Shown here piece by piece: positions 1 to 10,400 of a stretch of 17,454 nucleotides of DNA; the stretch's first letter is position 1; each line of letters starts with the position of its first letter. The notes beneath the pieces were generated by a model. It searched no databases, was not told where the DNA came from, and worked only from the letters and a program-made list of their open reading frames with translations. The stretch comes from JBMYZL01 sp049610385. GTDB lineage: Bacteria > Bacteroidota > Bacteroidia > Flavobacteriales_D > Sanyastnellaceae. The position numbers were made by a program, and so were the translations under genes. The stretch lies in NCBI GenBank assembly GCA_049610385.1, contig JBMYZL010000031.1, positions 1 to 17,454 of the forward strand. The letters are read 5' to 3'.

Positions 1-1
1 C

Positions 2-148
2 CTGCGCGGATGTAGAATCTTGCTCGACAATCCATGGGGCATAGGCGGTGCTCCGGTCTGGGATGTGAACAAGGACAAATTGGGGAATTTCGCCGGGCAA
101 ATGGAGTCGAATTCAGTTCAATGGAGAAAGGCACTCTTCGATGCATGA
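2..148 (+). CDS. 3' end of an unidentified gene (partial, cut by left window edge)
   Basis: Frame 2 is open from the first base of the window to a TGA at 146-148, giving 48 codons. The peptide is protein-like, mixed in composition, and includes NPWGIGGAPVWDVN and NFAGQMESNSVQWRKALFDA just before the stop. The other two plus frames close early (TAG at 13-15 and at 40-42). I do not recognise the family, and no catalytic motif is visible in so short a tail. Codon choice and GC content look like the peptidase gene downstream. It points the same way as the peptidase but is about 330 bases away, so a shared transcript is uncertain. The alternative is a chance open stretch; 48 codons is too short to exclude that. 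Confidence 0.45.
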   Translation: MRGCRILLDNPWGIGGAPVWDVNKDKLGNFAGQMESNSVQWRKALFDA

Positions 149-477
149 CCGATGGATGCCCATTTGCAATCAAACGGCACAATCCAAGATTGCTGAAGAG
201 GCAAACAAACGCCTCAACGGCCAATCCCCCAACTTAAAATCCACCATTCGCCACCAGCAGGAAGAGATTTTGAAACCAACGCCCGGCATGACGAGATTTT
301 CAGCGGTTTCACAACCAGCAGAACGCCAACACAATGAGAAAGAAAAGCCAGAGGGCTGCCGAATGGAAAACCATTGCTCAAAAGCACCTAAGAACCGAAT
401 TTTTGTTGGAAGTTTTAGCATTTGGAAATCAATTTCAAGGCGGAGTTCAACTGACAAGGGGTGCTTATTTTTGACGC
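149..477. other. Intergenic stretch without a supportable gene
   Basis: About 330 bases separate the putative upstream gene end from the peptidase start. Open frames exist on both strands (141-548 plus, 170-484 minus). Their products are low-complexity or Cys/Trp-rich, match nothing I know, and the plus one overlaps the peptidase signal peptide out of frame. The stretch is A-rich on the plus strand and becomes more AT-rich close to the peptidase start, as expected of a promoter region. I could not find a well-spaced Bacteroidota-type promoter (TTTG near -33 with TAnnTTTG near -7). A 7-base inverted repeat (TGAAACC at 271-277, GGTTTCA at 305-311) has a 27-base loop and may be chance. Confidence 0.5.
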
Positions 478-1851
478 ATGACAAAATGGATGCTGTTCTG
501 TGCCTCTTGGTTGGCCATCTCCACGTCTCAAGCCCAATGGTCCGATGAGCAGTTCAATCATGCGGAGGCATTGTTTGAAGAAGCCCTGGGCCATGGAGAG
601 TCATACGAACGACTGAGGGAATTGACGAAGGACATCGGACATCGATTGAGTGGTTCACCGCAGGCCGATGAGGCGATGGCCTGGGGGGCACGCGTCCTGC
701 GTGAAAACGGTGCGGATTCTGTTTATGTCATGCCGGTTGAAGTTCCGGCATGGACGCGCGGCACAACATGCACGGCCTTCGTCGATGAACAGCCCCTTCA
801 CGTGACGGCTCTCGGGGGTTCGGTGCCCTCACCAGGTGACAGCGCGCTCCGTGCACCTTGCGTTGTGGTGCGAGGAATCGAAGAATTGTCAGAATTGCCT
901 CGCTCGGCCACAGAGGGTCGCATTGTTCTTTTTAACAGGCCCATGAACCCGGTTTTGATCAACACAGGCGCGGCATACGGTGGAGCTGTGGATCAACGCG
1001 GACGTGGTGCTGTGGCTGCAGCAAAAGCAGGTGGTGTCGCTGCATTGGTGCGCAGCATGACGCATGCATATGATACGATTCCACATACAGGCGCCATGTA
1101 TTACGAAGAAGGCCTGTTTCGGGTGCCGGCAGCGGCGATTTCCACAGTTGATGCCCGGCATTTGGCGCATTGGGTAGCGGCCCATCCTGATGCTGAGGTT
1201 GAGTTGACCATGAATTGTCGGGATTTGGGGATGCGCGAGCAAGGCAATGTAATCGGTGTGATGCGGGGGAACGACTTTCCAGATCAAATCATTGCACTCG
1301 GTGGACACCTTGATTCCTGGGATATCGGGGAGGGTGCGCATGATGATGGCGCGGGCATCGTGCATACCTTGGAAGCGTTGCGGTTGTTGCGGGCCATTGG
1401 TTATCAGCCGAGGCACACGTTGCATTTTGTGCTGTTCATCAATGAAGAAAACGGAAACCGTGGGGGCAAGGCTTATGCCGCTTGGGCGGCGGACAATTCA
1501 GAAGGATGTCAGGTGGTCGGCGCCATGGAATCGGATGCAGGCGGTTTTGTTCCGCGTGGATTCAGCATTGATGCAGATCCCGAGCACGTGGATTGGTTGC
1601 GGAATCAGCTTTCCGCGCTGGAGCCATACGGATTGGGTGCATACCGAAGCGGTGGGGCAGGGGTTGACATTTCGCCCCTGAAGGAAAATGAGCCGCGCCC
1701 TTTGCTCATGGGGCTGCGCCCAGACGGACAACGCTATTTCGATTTTCATCACAGCGAACGCGACGTTTTTGAAAATGTTCACAAGCGAGAGCTGGAGTTG
1801 GGTGCGGCCTCGTGTGCGCTGATGATTATGCTGATGGATCAGCATCTCTGA
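478..1851 (+). CDS. Secreted M28-family zinc metallopeptidase, carboxypeptidase Q/PGCP type
   Basis: This is a complete 457-residue exopeptidase expected to cleave peptides outside the cytoplasm using two zinc ions. Residues 1-20 form a signal peptide (MTKWMLFCASWLAISTSQAQ, cleavage near SQA/Q) with no lipobox. Residues about 120-235 resemble the PA-type inserted domain of this family. The metallopeptidase core follows. GGHLDSWD at 275-282 gives ligand H277 with D279. AHDDGAG at 288-294 gives the bridging Asp. NEEN at 322-325 gives catalytic E323 and ligand E324. ESD at 351-353 gives D353. FDFHHSERD at 421-429 gives the last ligand, probably H425. All expected metal and catalytic residues are present and the length fits the family, so it is probably active. 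The ATG at 478 is chosen because it begins the signal peptide. No clear Shine-Dalgarno site precedes it, as is common in Bacteroidota. It is convergent with the RCC1 gene. Substrate is unknown; dipeptides or short peptides are typical of relatives. Confidence 0.93.
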   Translation: MTKWMLFCASWLAISTSQAQWSDEQFNHAEALFEEALGHGESYERLRELTKDIGHRLSGSPQADEAMAWGARVLRENGADSVYVMPVEVPAWTRGTTCTAFVDEQPLHVTALGGSVPSPGDSALRAPCVVVRGIEELSELPRSATEGRIVLFNRPMNPVLINTGAAYGGAVDQRGRGAVAAAKAGGVAALVRSMTHAYDTIPHTGAMYYEEGLFRVPAAAISTVDARHLAHWVAAHPDAEVELTMNCRDLGMREQGNVIGVMRGNDFPDQIIALGGHLDSWDIGEGAHDDGAGIVHTLEALRLLRAIGYQPRHTLHFVLFINEENGNRGGKAYAAWAADNSEGCQVVGAMESDAGGFVPRGFSIDADPEHVDWLRNQLSALEPYGLGAYRSGGAGVDISPLKENEPRPLLMGLRPDGQRYFDFHHSERDVFENVHKRELELGAASCALMIMLMDQHL

Positions 1852-1939
1852 AGTTTTTGCCCTCGGCCTGTTTTTTGTCGGTGAATGGATTTGTTTCACC
1901 CAAGTCGGTGCAACTGACGAAGGGCCCTGTGGCTTTGAT
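1852..1939. other. Convergent intergenic gap
   Basis: Eighty-eight bases lie between the stops of the peptidase (plus) and the RCC1 gene (minus). A T6 run sits at 1871-1876, but no convincing GC-rich stem directly precedes it. The only clear palindrome is at 1926-1960 and overlaps the RCC1 stop. A bidirectional terminator would be expected here, but I cannot show one. Confidence 0.5.
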
Positions 1940-1960
1940 TTACTGCGACCGGGCCACAGG
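1926..1960. terminator. Possible hairpin over the end of the RCC1 gene
   Basis: CCTGTGGC (1926-1933) and GCCACAGG (1953-1960) form a perfect 8-base inverted repeat with a 19-base loop. The loop holds the TAA stop of the RCC1 gene (1940-1942). Neither side is followed by a T-run, so this is not a classical intrinsic terminator. It could still help end or stabilise convergent transcripts, or be chance. Confidence 0.25.
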
Positions 1961-4168
1961 AAATTTCAAGACATACTCGTCATCAGAATGGCACCCGTGA
2001 ATATCTGATAATTGACTGAGGCGGTAGGTGCCAGGAATCAAGTTAGGCGTATCCAAATCGTAAAAACCATCTTCATTCTCGGTACTGGGTCCAAAAACAA
2101 AAATGTCGGCAATTGTGACCATCAATGGGCTGTGGTGCTGGATGGGGAAATGCGCACGACATTCGGGCTGGCGCTCACTGGCCAGGTACAAATCAGGTTG
2201 TGCCCACTTTGGATTTGATTTTTCTTCAATGACTAAGTCCAATGTAGCTTCCAACCCTTCCGAATCTCTGGCGACAATTTGCAGGGTCAAATCACCGGTC
2301 CCAGGTGTTGAAGCATCCAAAAAAATGTAATTGTCGTTCAAGGTTATTTCTGACCATCCATTGTTTTGGTTCATCAATGAAAAAGTCAGGATTTCATCCT
2401 CTCGATCCTCGAAAATTTCATCAATGCGTAGGCTGTCCGACTCACCTTCACACACAATCCAATCAGGCAATGATTCCACCAGTGCAAACGGGGCAAAGTT
2501 GTTTTCGATGATGGCCAACAATTGGTTGTTTGCACTCTGAATCTCATGGACCTTGTTCCAATTGTTGATGTCCAAAAACGATGGTTCGCCGGTCACAAAC
2601 AAAGAGCTATCTGAGCGCACTGAGATGGTGGCGCCATTGAGTACGTGCACTTGTTCGAAGGCATCGGTCGACAAGTTGTTGCATGCTTCGCCGCAACTTG
2701 TGCCCCATGCATAAAGCAATCCGTCAGCGGTCAGTCCGGCAAGGTGATCCTCACATCCGTCAATGATGGCCATGGCTGGCAAGTCTGTGGGGGCGGAACC
2801 CCAAGAATGACTCCCTGTGACGTAAAGGGTGCCATCTGTCTTGACCACGGCTGTCGCTTTTGGCGTGGTTGTGGCTGAAAGCGCTTGGGATGGCAAATTT
2901 GAAATTTGTCCGTAATTGTTAAATCCCATCCCATGCAGTTCTCCATTCCCTTTCAATGCAATTGCATGGTATTTGCCAGCTGAAACCCGCTCGAATCCAG
3001 CATCGACTGGCGGGTTGATGTAGCCACTATAAGTTCCCCATTTCGACAGATAACCCGAATTTCGAATGCCCAAGGAAAAGTTCTCGCCACCTGAAATTGC
3101 ACCGGTAACGGATGAGCTGATCAAATGCTGATTCGATTCTTGGTTGCCCAGAGAAACGAAATCCCCACTTGTATCCACCAGGGCATGATGAGACAATCCT
3201 GGGTAGACGGTTTCAATTTGCAAGCATTCGACATAATCCAAGTTCCCTCCAAATTCTGAACTGCCCCAAGACTCGAATGTGCCATCCAAGAATTCAACGA
3301 TGAGGTGTTCTGCACCGCCATGAATATCTCTGATTTTCATACGTTCAGCTCTGGTGTACTCGGGCTTGGGCCAGTTCCAACGGCCCCAGATCTGCAGCGT
3401 GTCATCGCTCAATGCGGCAGAATACGCCAACCCCGCAGCGATGGAGCGAACGCGTCCGAGATTGGATGGAATGGCAAGTTCCAGATCCAAGTTTCTTCCC
3501 CAAGCCCAGACCTCACCATTGAATGCCAAAGCGACCGCATGGTTATGTCCTGTTGCGATTTTGTGGACGTAAGGAGGCATATCACTTGGGGGCACAAGTT
3601 GATTATAATCATTGGATCCCCATGCCGTGAAAGTTGCATCTTCATGAACAGCGATGACAAATGATTGTCCGCAATGAATGGACTTCACACCTTCCAAATC
3701 TTCTGGCGCATCCAGTTGACCTGAATCATTTTCGCCCCAGCATGTGACTGTGCCTGAAGGAGCGTGAACGGCACAGGTGAAATCTCGCCCTGATGACAGG
3801 TCGGAGACCTGAGAAAGGGCAGGTGGCGGCTCCACCTCATCGTTGCCCCAACTGACGACATTGCCACTCGTCGTCAAGGCACAGGAATGATTGAAACCAG
3901 CCGAAATCTTGGAGATGGATTCGAGGCCACTGGGGACTTCGCATTGTCCGTCATTGTTTTTTCCCCAAGCAAAGGCTTGTCCATCGGGATGGATGGCCAA
4001 GGAATGCCAACCACCGGCAGCAAATCCATCGCAGCCGCGCGCCCATTTCTGGGTGTTGAGCTGAATCTGTCCCTTGGCAACCAAGACCTTGGAGGGGCCG
4101 TCTCCCTGGGAAATCACTTGATGTCCCAGGAAGAACAACCACAATCCTGTGAGTAAACAACGATGCAT
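1940..4168 (-). CDS. Secreted RCC1-repeat (beta-propeller) protein with Ig/cadherin-like C-terminal modules
   Basis: This is a 742-residue exported protein. I start it at the ATG at 4166-4168 because a signal peptide follows directly (MHRCLLTGLWLFFLGHQVISQ). An upstream in-frame ATG at 4222 would add 18 residues before the signal peptide and overlap the giant gene. Residues about 42-563 carry RCC1-type repeats, with about 13 degenerate copies of the 'AWGxNxxGQ' turn: AWGKNNDGQ (67-75), CWGENDSGQ (143-151), AWGSNDYNQ (182-190), AWGTSCGEA (487-495). Thirteen or fourteen blades fit two seven-bladed propellers. Residues about 564-648 look like a cadherin/dystroglycan-type Ig domain (ends TLQIVARDSEG). 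Residues about 653-736 resemble the SprB/Ig-like repeats of Bacteroidota (LSQLSDIHGC). No type A T9SS tail is seen. It begins 13 bases after the giant gene's stop and is probably co-transcribed with it. The fold is confident; the binding partner is unknown. Confidence 0.85.
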   Translation of the reverse strand: MHRCLLTGLWLFFLGHQVISQGDGPSKVLVAKGQIQLNTQKWARGCDGFAAGGWHSLAIHPDGQAFAWGKNNDGQCEVPSGLESISKISAGFNHSCALTTSGNVVSWGNDEVEPPPALSQVSDLSSGRDFTCAVHAPSGTVTCWGENDSGQLDAPEDLEGVKSIHCGQSFVIAVHEDATFTAWGSNDYNQLVPPSDMPPYVHKIATGHNHAVALAFNGEVWAWGRNLDLELAIPSNLGRVRSIAAGLAYSAALSDDTLQIWGRWNWPKPEYTRAERMKIRDIHGGAEHLIVEFLDGTFESWGSSEFGGNLDYVECLQIETVYPGLSHHALVDTSGDFVSLGNQESNQHLISSSVTGAISGGENFSLGIRNSGYLSKWGTYSGYINPPVDAGFERVSAGKYHAIALKGNGELHGMGFNNYGQISNLPSQALSATTTPKATAVVKTDGTLYVTGSHSWGSAPTDLPAMAIIDGCEDHLAGLTADGLLYAWGTSCGEACNNLSTDAFEQVHVLNGATISVRSDSSLFVTGEPSFLDINNWNKVHEIQSANNQLLAIIENNFAPFALVESLPDWIVCEGESDSLRIDEIFEDREDEILTFSLMNQNNGWSEITLNDNYIFLDASTPGTGDLTLQIVARDSEGLEATLDLVIEEKSNPKWAQPDLYLASERQPECRAHFPIQHHSPLMVTIADIFVFGPSTENEDGFYDLDTPNLIPGTYRLSQLSDIHGCHSDDEYVLKFPVARSQ

Positions 4169-4181
4169 GAGCACAATCAGA

Positions 4182-4440
4182 TTACTTGGACTTGATGATC
4201 CGCAAAGTGGATGTACCGGCATCGTGAGTAATGTTCATGATGTACAGCCCATCTTCTTGGTTGCTCATGTCAATGATGAATGAACCATCGGCTGATGTTT
4301 CAACTTCTTGTCCCATGACATTTCTGCCTCTGGCATCTACTAGATTCCATGACACGTTTTCGAGTGGTTCCAAGCCTGAAATGCGGGTGGTTCCGTTGGT
4401 TGGATTTGGACTTGCAAAAACATTTCCTGCGAAGGACTCC
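4182..4440 (-). other. T9SS type A sorting domain (C-terminal)
   Basis: SFAGNVFASPNPTNGTTRIS begins the domain, with the hallmark 'hPNP.(N/G)' motif. WNLVDARGRNVMGQEV is the middle strand pair. DGLYIMNITHDAGTSTLRII then KSK forms the end, with the usual 'GLY...I' and a basic tail. The family (Por_Secre_tail type) directs outer-membrane export by the type IX system and is normally removed or used for surface attachment. It is the strongest taxonomic clue in the window. Confidence 0.9.
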
Positions 4441-7400
4441 GTGTTCAAGTCGAATCCAGCATTGGGATAACTGAAGTGCAGCACAAATGGATCGTTCCAA
4501 GACCCATGCAGAGCATCTGCATTGACTTTGAGCAATTCTTCAGCCACCGTATAGAGGTCGTCAGAAGCTTTGTACAACACAAATTGAACGGGATTCATGT
4601 GTGTCTCTTCGTGATTCAAGTTCAAGAAGAACCGATTTTCTTCACCATCCAACATGTTGACTTGAACCGCACCGATGCATTTGCCATCTACAAATGCTGC
4701 CAAGGCATCTCCCTCTTCTATGCCTCCTGGAATTTCACATTCCACCAGCACAGCTGAGACGTGTTTGGTTTCAAAATCGACTGAATTCATCCAAGGATGA
4801 ATCTGGGGTTGTGCACTCCGCAAGTATCCTCCGGAGCTGATAATTGCTGATGGATATTCGAAAGAAATGGAGTTGTCCAGATCGTGCACAAAGAGGCGGT
4901 ACCCCTCTCCAGGCTCCATGACTTCAAGCGAACCAATCCAGTAACCTGCGGGCGAGAGCATGGCAAATCCTGCATTCTGGCTCTGAATCACATCACCGGG
5001 TTGAACGCCATTCAGATTGACCAGATCGCTCAATGCCAAATCCAAATTCGTTGTTCTGAAACCGGGGTAACCCAGGCCATTCCATCCTTCAAAAATGGTT
5101 TCTGCGTGACTTGATAAATCTGGAATTCTTCCTTGCAAGTCCAATGAATATTCACCGCCGGTGACGTGCACGAGGTACCTTGAAGTCAGGTTCAAAGGCA
5201 GCATGGAGGAGTTGAAGGCCCAGAGACCATTCGTCTGAACAGCAACGGATCCTCCCTGGTGGTCTTTGATTTCATCGATGACGGATGATCCATCCGCTTC
5301 GGGGAAGGTGCTTTCCAAGGCAAACAATGAATCGCTTTCCACATAGAAGGAAAGCCAATTCCATCCTGGATGCAAGGTGGTCTGTTGTACAATCCGATCG
5401 TCCGCTGCAAATTGCATTGGGGCCACGAGTGTACCGAAGATTTGTTGATCGTCATTGAGGATCAATCCACCTGTTGCGGAAGTCCAGTCGGATTCTGTGC
5501 CGTCATGGTTCAAGAAATCAACCGCAGAATTGAGCGTGCCACGAGAAGCGTCCCAAATTCGGAATTCAACTTCAGCGCCATTGGTCGCTTCATCAAATGA
5601 ATGTGGAATGGATAGAAAGACCAAGAAATCGCCTTCCGCTCCATTGAACGCTGAAACTGGTGAGACCGCTCTGGGCTCATCATTGATGTAGCCCACCACA
5701 AAATCTTCTTCATGATGGCTGATCACACCATCGACCAAGACATGGCCGATGATGGACGTCATGGACGGATATCCATCCAAATCGATGGCTATGTCAGGCG
5801 GTGAAACCGCACAGTCGATGTTTGAGGTGAGTCGTTCTGGGTATCCCATATTTCCGCGCAGGGCGATGTCCCATTCGAAGTGACCTATGGACAAGCCAGG
5901 TGCCAATTGCACCGATATCTCCTTGGTACTCAATGGTGGAACGATGCCTTCGGTTTCTTCAAACACCAGCCATGGTGGAATGCGCTCAATCGTGAACATT
6001 TCGAATTCGCCACCGAGGTTCACAAGGTGAAGTGTTGTGTCCTGGGAGATGTTGGGAAGGGTTTGCCAATTCAATTCATCCTCCATCCAACGGAGTGGAT
6101 TCTGGCGAACGTAGAAATCCCATTCTGTTCCTGGACTCATTGAGTTCCCATTCTCATCTGTGATGATATCCCTCAAGGCCACACTGACACGTGTCTCTTC
6201 TGTTTTCCATGATTCACCCTCAGGCATGACAAATTGCAATTCATCTTGATTGGCACTGAGCGTGATGGAGGTTCCCAAGATTTCTCGGGGTTGTGGGATG
6301 AGTTCGATCAAGGGTGCCTGCGTGGAGAAGGTGGCGTCTCCATTGAAGGTGATTGGTTCTTCTGTCAGCACGAGGTTCCACCGATATGCCGTTGCATCTT
6401 CACTCGATGTCACCAGGCCACTGCTTGCATCCACGGAAGCCATTTCAAAAGGCACATGCAAATTCAATCCCACTTGCAAGTCGAAGTTCAAACGTTCCCT
6501 CAGATGATCTTGGATCTGTTGAGGGGTCCTGACAGCATGCCAGAGTCGAATTTCATCAACGTACCCCTTGAATCCAGAAACACCTGCATCTGAATCGGAC
6601 CCAACTGTCAAGGGCACCGTGGTCCACGGTGAACACAGCTGGGAATCGAATGTAGCTTGGATTTGTCCATTGATCATGAATCGCACAATGCCATTCAATT
6701 TTCTTGCGATGGCTACATGAATCCAATCGCCAGGATTTACATTGTCTTCAACTGAGCTTAGAATTTCTCCTTGACTTCTGAATTCCATTCGGTATTGCCC
6801 GGTGGTTGCATCACGGATCCAATACAATCCTTGTCCACCCTCAGCCTCCCAGTTGCCTTTTGTCCAGATGGCATGCTCGCCGAAAGGCATGCTGGCATCA
6901 GCATGGACCCACAATTCAAATGTCCAGTCGTCGGAGATGGCTCCTCCATTCAGAACCAGTCCGGCATTCTCCCCCGTCAAATCAGCGCTGTACCCCGGTG
7001 GCAAGCTTCTCCAATCTCCTGCCGCAATCACCTGATGTCCGCGTGACCATTCCTCGGGCACTCCGTCCAATTCCCTCAAGGGGATCCAAGATCTGAGGCC
7101 TGCTGTTCTTGCAAAAAGTGGAGTGGACCGGTCAATCGCCAACTCTGTATTGGACATGAAGTCATCCCAAACACGGATTTCACGAATCACCCCATTCATG
7201 GGCTTATCGAGTTCAGCAGAGTTTCCAAAAAAGAGCGAACCGTCTGTGTCAAAGTCAGCGTCAGATATCGCCAATTCTCCAGGCAATGCAGTGGAGCCCA
7301 AATCCTCGACACCTTCTGCCATCAATTTGAAGACAATTTCTGAGGAGTAGTCAACAGAGATGCCCAAGAAACACCAAGTGTTGGTGGGTACCTCTTGCGC

Positions 7401-10400
7401 GTTTTTGGTAATCCGGGTGTGGCCAAATTCGGCGTAAACGAAGTTTTCGGAATCAATGCCAATTTCAAATTTGCTCGCATCCACAGGACCTTGATGCATC
7501 AACACGCGGTCTCCCGTGGCTCCCGTGGCCAGCTCATTCAAATTGAACCACATGCTGATCGAGAAAGGTTGTTGGGAAAGCGAAGATGCGTCTTCCAGTT
7601 GGATGAATTGTCCATCGCTTTCGATGCCATATCCGCTGCTGAATCGGCTCAGTTCATAATTGTTCGCGTCAGGATCTGCATTCAAGACACCAGAAATGAC
7701 GGCAGAGAATCCACCGATGGTTGCAGGGTCGAGGGATTGATTGAAAGAAGCGGAAACCTCTTCGCCCAATTCCAAAATGCCATCTGAAGGCTCCGGCAAT
7801 CCAAACAAACTGGGTGGATCCAAATCCAGCTCCACTTGGACAGGTGTGCTGAATGTTTCAACGTCGTTGAGACACCCAGACACCGCGCGAATGTCCCATT
7901 GACCTGTAGGCAACAACCCTTCACCAATGCCAAATCCACCTGCCACTGTAGGATCCCAAGAGAAAACAATGTTCGAATTCGCTGTGGGGAAATAATCCCA
8001 ATTGCCGGCAGCCACAATTTCTGATGGAACGTCATCTGGGTCTAGCGTCCAGAGTTGTATGGTATTCCAATCGGATTCGCCTTGGAGGCGAGATTGCAAT
8101 CGAACAGTCTCAAGTCTGGGATAATTGATGTTGTAGTTTGAGATGATGAAATCAATGTTTGGGGCGCCAGTGTCGACATTGACATCTGACATGTTGATGA
8201 CCTCATCGTTGTCACCTCCGATTCCAATGGTGACATCGGTGCACACCGGGATGAAGTTCACACTGACCCACGCCGTATCGGCGATTTCAGGAACGAGATA
8301 GTCCGTCGGGTCTGATTGGCATTGGGATGCAAACACAATTGCCAGACTGTCGTGCACGAAAGAGCTGGGCCCAGCATCGATGGTGACCGTCTTTTCAATG
8401 CCTCCATTGTAGGGAATGGCATAAGCATCGTTGATGGCAAAGCCATCAATCATCAGGATGGCGCCATCGGGATTGGAAGCCTGAGCGACCCTCAAATCAT
8501 AGATGATATCCATACCGCTTTCTGAGTTGTTGTCCAGCTGTAGGGTCACCACGGCTTGTTCGTCGGATTCTACCCCGAAGACTTCTACACTGCTCAAGCC
8601 ATTCACAGTGACCGAAGGAACTTCATGCCGCAAATGGGCTTCTTCAATCAGCAAGGATGTCGATGGAATCGACTCACTGTTGGCCAAGGCGTTTCTTCGA
8701 GATTGCCATTTTTCAACCATGAACTCTGTCAATGTTGTGGCTTGGAGTGCATTCGTGACTTGTGACTGTTCATTGCCGTTGGCAAAGGAGATGACATCTT
8801 TGTACAAGTAGAATTCTTCATATGCGGAGTTGAGTCCGTTGTACCAAGGGCACATGCTTTCACCTGCCAAATTCAGAAAGACGGGGCTGTTGCTGCCCTT
8901 TCCAGGTACAACGGCCAGCAAGTAGCTGTCAATTGCATCTGAGTCGTCAATGTAAAAGGAAAAGGTGTTTTCTGTCTGCGATTCGTAGGCCACATTTCCC
9001 CAATCCTCGCCATATGCCTGCATCAATTCTGCCAGTTCGGCTACAGAAGGGTCACCGTCTGGAGTTGAAGTGTTGCACTCGGAAATCCAAGGCAATTGAG
9101 GCAAATCTGCTGGATTGGAGAATGCATCAAGTGCATCACCGATTTCATCCACATAGCAAAAAGGATTGATCAGTTCTGCTACGCCACCCGGTGGCAGGTA
9201 ATCTCCGATCAAATCCACCATGTAGCTGGCATAATCGATGTACCCTTCGGCATAGGCTTGAACGCTTTGTACACCGAAATCCAAAGTAGCTGCTGTCAAT
9301 CCAACGACTGTGCCCGAGGCGGCCTCAGCGATGGTTTCCAGATAAAATCCATTTTCGACGAGGTAATTCAATTCAGGAGAAGTGCCTACACCTGAGGCGG
9401 TGTAACCTGCATCGATCAAATCCCCCATTGAATTGATGACACCGGTCACCCCGTCTTGAATGGCAATTCCAGCATCACAAATCCCTTGAGAAATGCCTTC
9501 CACTGCATCTACCGCGACGGAGGCTGTTTGAATGATGGGCTGCGCCGCCGCGACTGCCATGTTCAGTACAGGGCCGGGCATGTTGTCCAAGTCTTGCAAG
9601 GCCTCGCATTGACTTGGAGTGAGGGTCGGACGCATGGTGGTGACTTCGGCGGTGTAGGATGAGCCGAAGGATGCACCAATGTTGTTCACTTCCACGCCCA
9701 TTTCGCTGGCCATCTCTGTGTTGAACTTGTACTCGATGGAATGTGCCTCATTGCGGGTTTCTGAACTGCCGGTGCTGAATTCGAAAGAAGTAAATCCAGA
9801 AATGGACAGAACCATGGGTTGATCCGATTCGCCATTGGACCAGAGATTATAAGATTCAAAATCATCTGGATCTGTTGCGGGGTCGAGGCCGGGAAAGAAC
9901 ACATCTCCATCTCCCAATCCACCTTCCAACAGTTTCCGAGCCAAGAATTTTTCCATTTCATTTTTGGCCAGGGCCTCTTGCCACAGGCGAATGCTCTGAT
10001 TCAAATCGCGAACTTCATCGTCCAAATGTTGACCCGCTGGGGTGGAATAGGGCAAACTGACATCTTCCCGAGCTTGGCTTTCGTCCATCACATAGACAGG
10101 GCCATTTCGATCTAAATATTGAGTTTCACCATCCCCATCAGTGATGTACGAATCCTCCCAATAGTCAATGGAACTGGGTGCAATTCCGAAAGAAATCAGT
10201 CGTGGGTCATCATTGTTCCAACCTACAATTTCGGGGTAGTGTTGGTCGAAGGCCGTCACCAAGGAATCCATCACGTCGGTATCTGTCACGTCAATTTGGA
10301 AAGTCCCCTGGTAGTATGCTGATTGGGATAGGAAATAGGCTTCGAGCTCGTCGTCTGTCAACCTTCGATACCTCTTGAGGGTTTCGTCGCTGGATCCAAT

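Noticed and set aside
416..424. TAGCATTTG as a Bacteroidota -7 promoter element for the peptidase
   Set aside because: The spacing inside the element is one base too long and no TTTG/TTG is at the right distance upstream.
170..484. Minus-strand open frame of 104 codons
   Set aside because: The product is Cys- and Trp-rich with no family features, and it runs antisense into the peptidase start. I see no support for a gene.
141..548. Plus-strand open frame of 135 codons across the intergenic region
   Set aside because: It overlaps the peptidase signal peptide out of frame, its composition is unlike the neighbours, and the real gene at 478 has all catalytic motifs.
889..1425. Minus-strand open frame of 178 codons
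   Set aside because: It is a shadow of the peptidase gene, whose conserved motifs lie exactly here on the plus strand.
1871..1876. T6 run as an intrinsic terminator for the peptidase
   Set aside because: No stable GC-rich stem directly precedes it.
1498..1899. Minus-strand open frame at the end of the peptidase gene
   Set aside because: It is antisense to conserved catalytic motifs (HHSERD region) and has no recognisable product.
4169..4222. Upstream ATG (4222) as the RCC1 start
   Set aside because: It would place 18 residues before an excellent signal peptide and overlap the giant gene by 41 bases. The ATG at 4168 fits export better.
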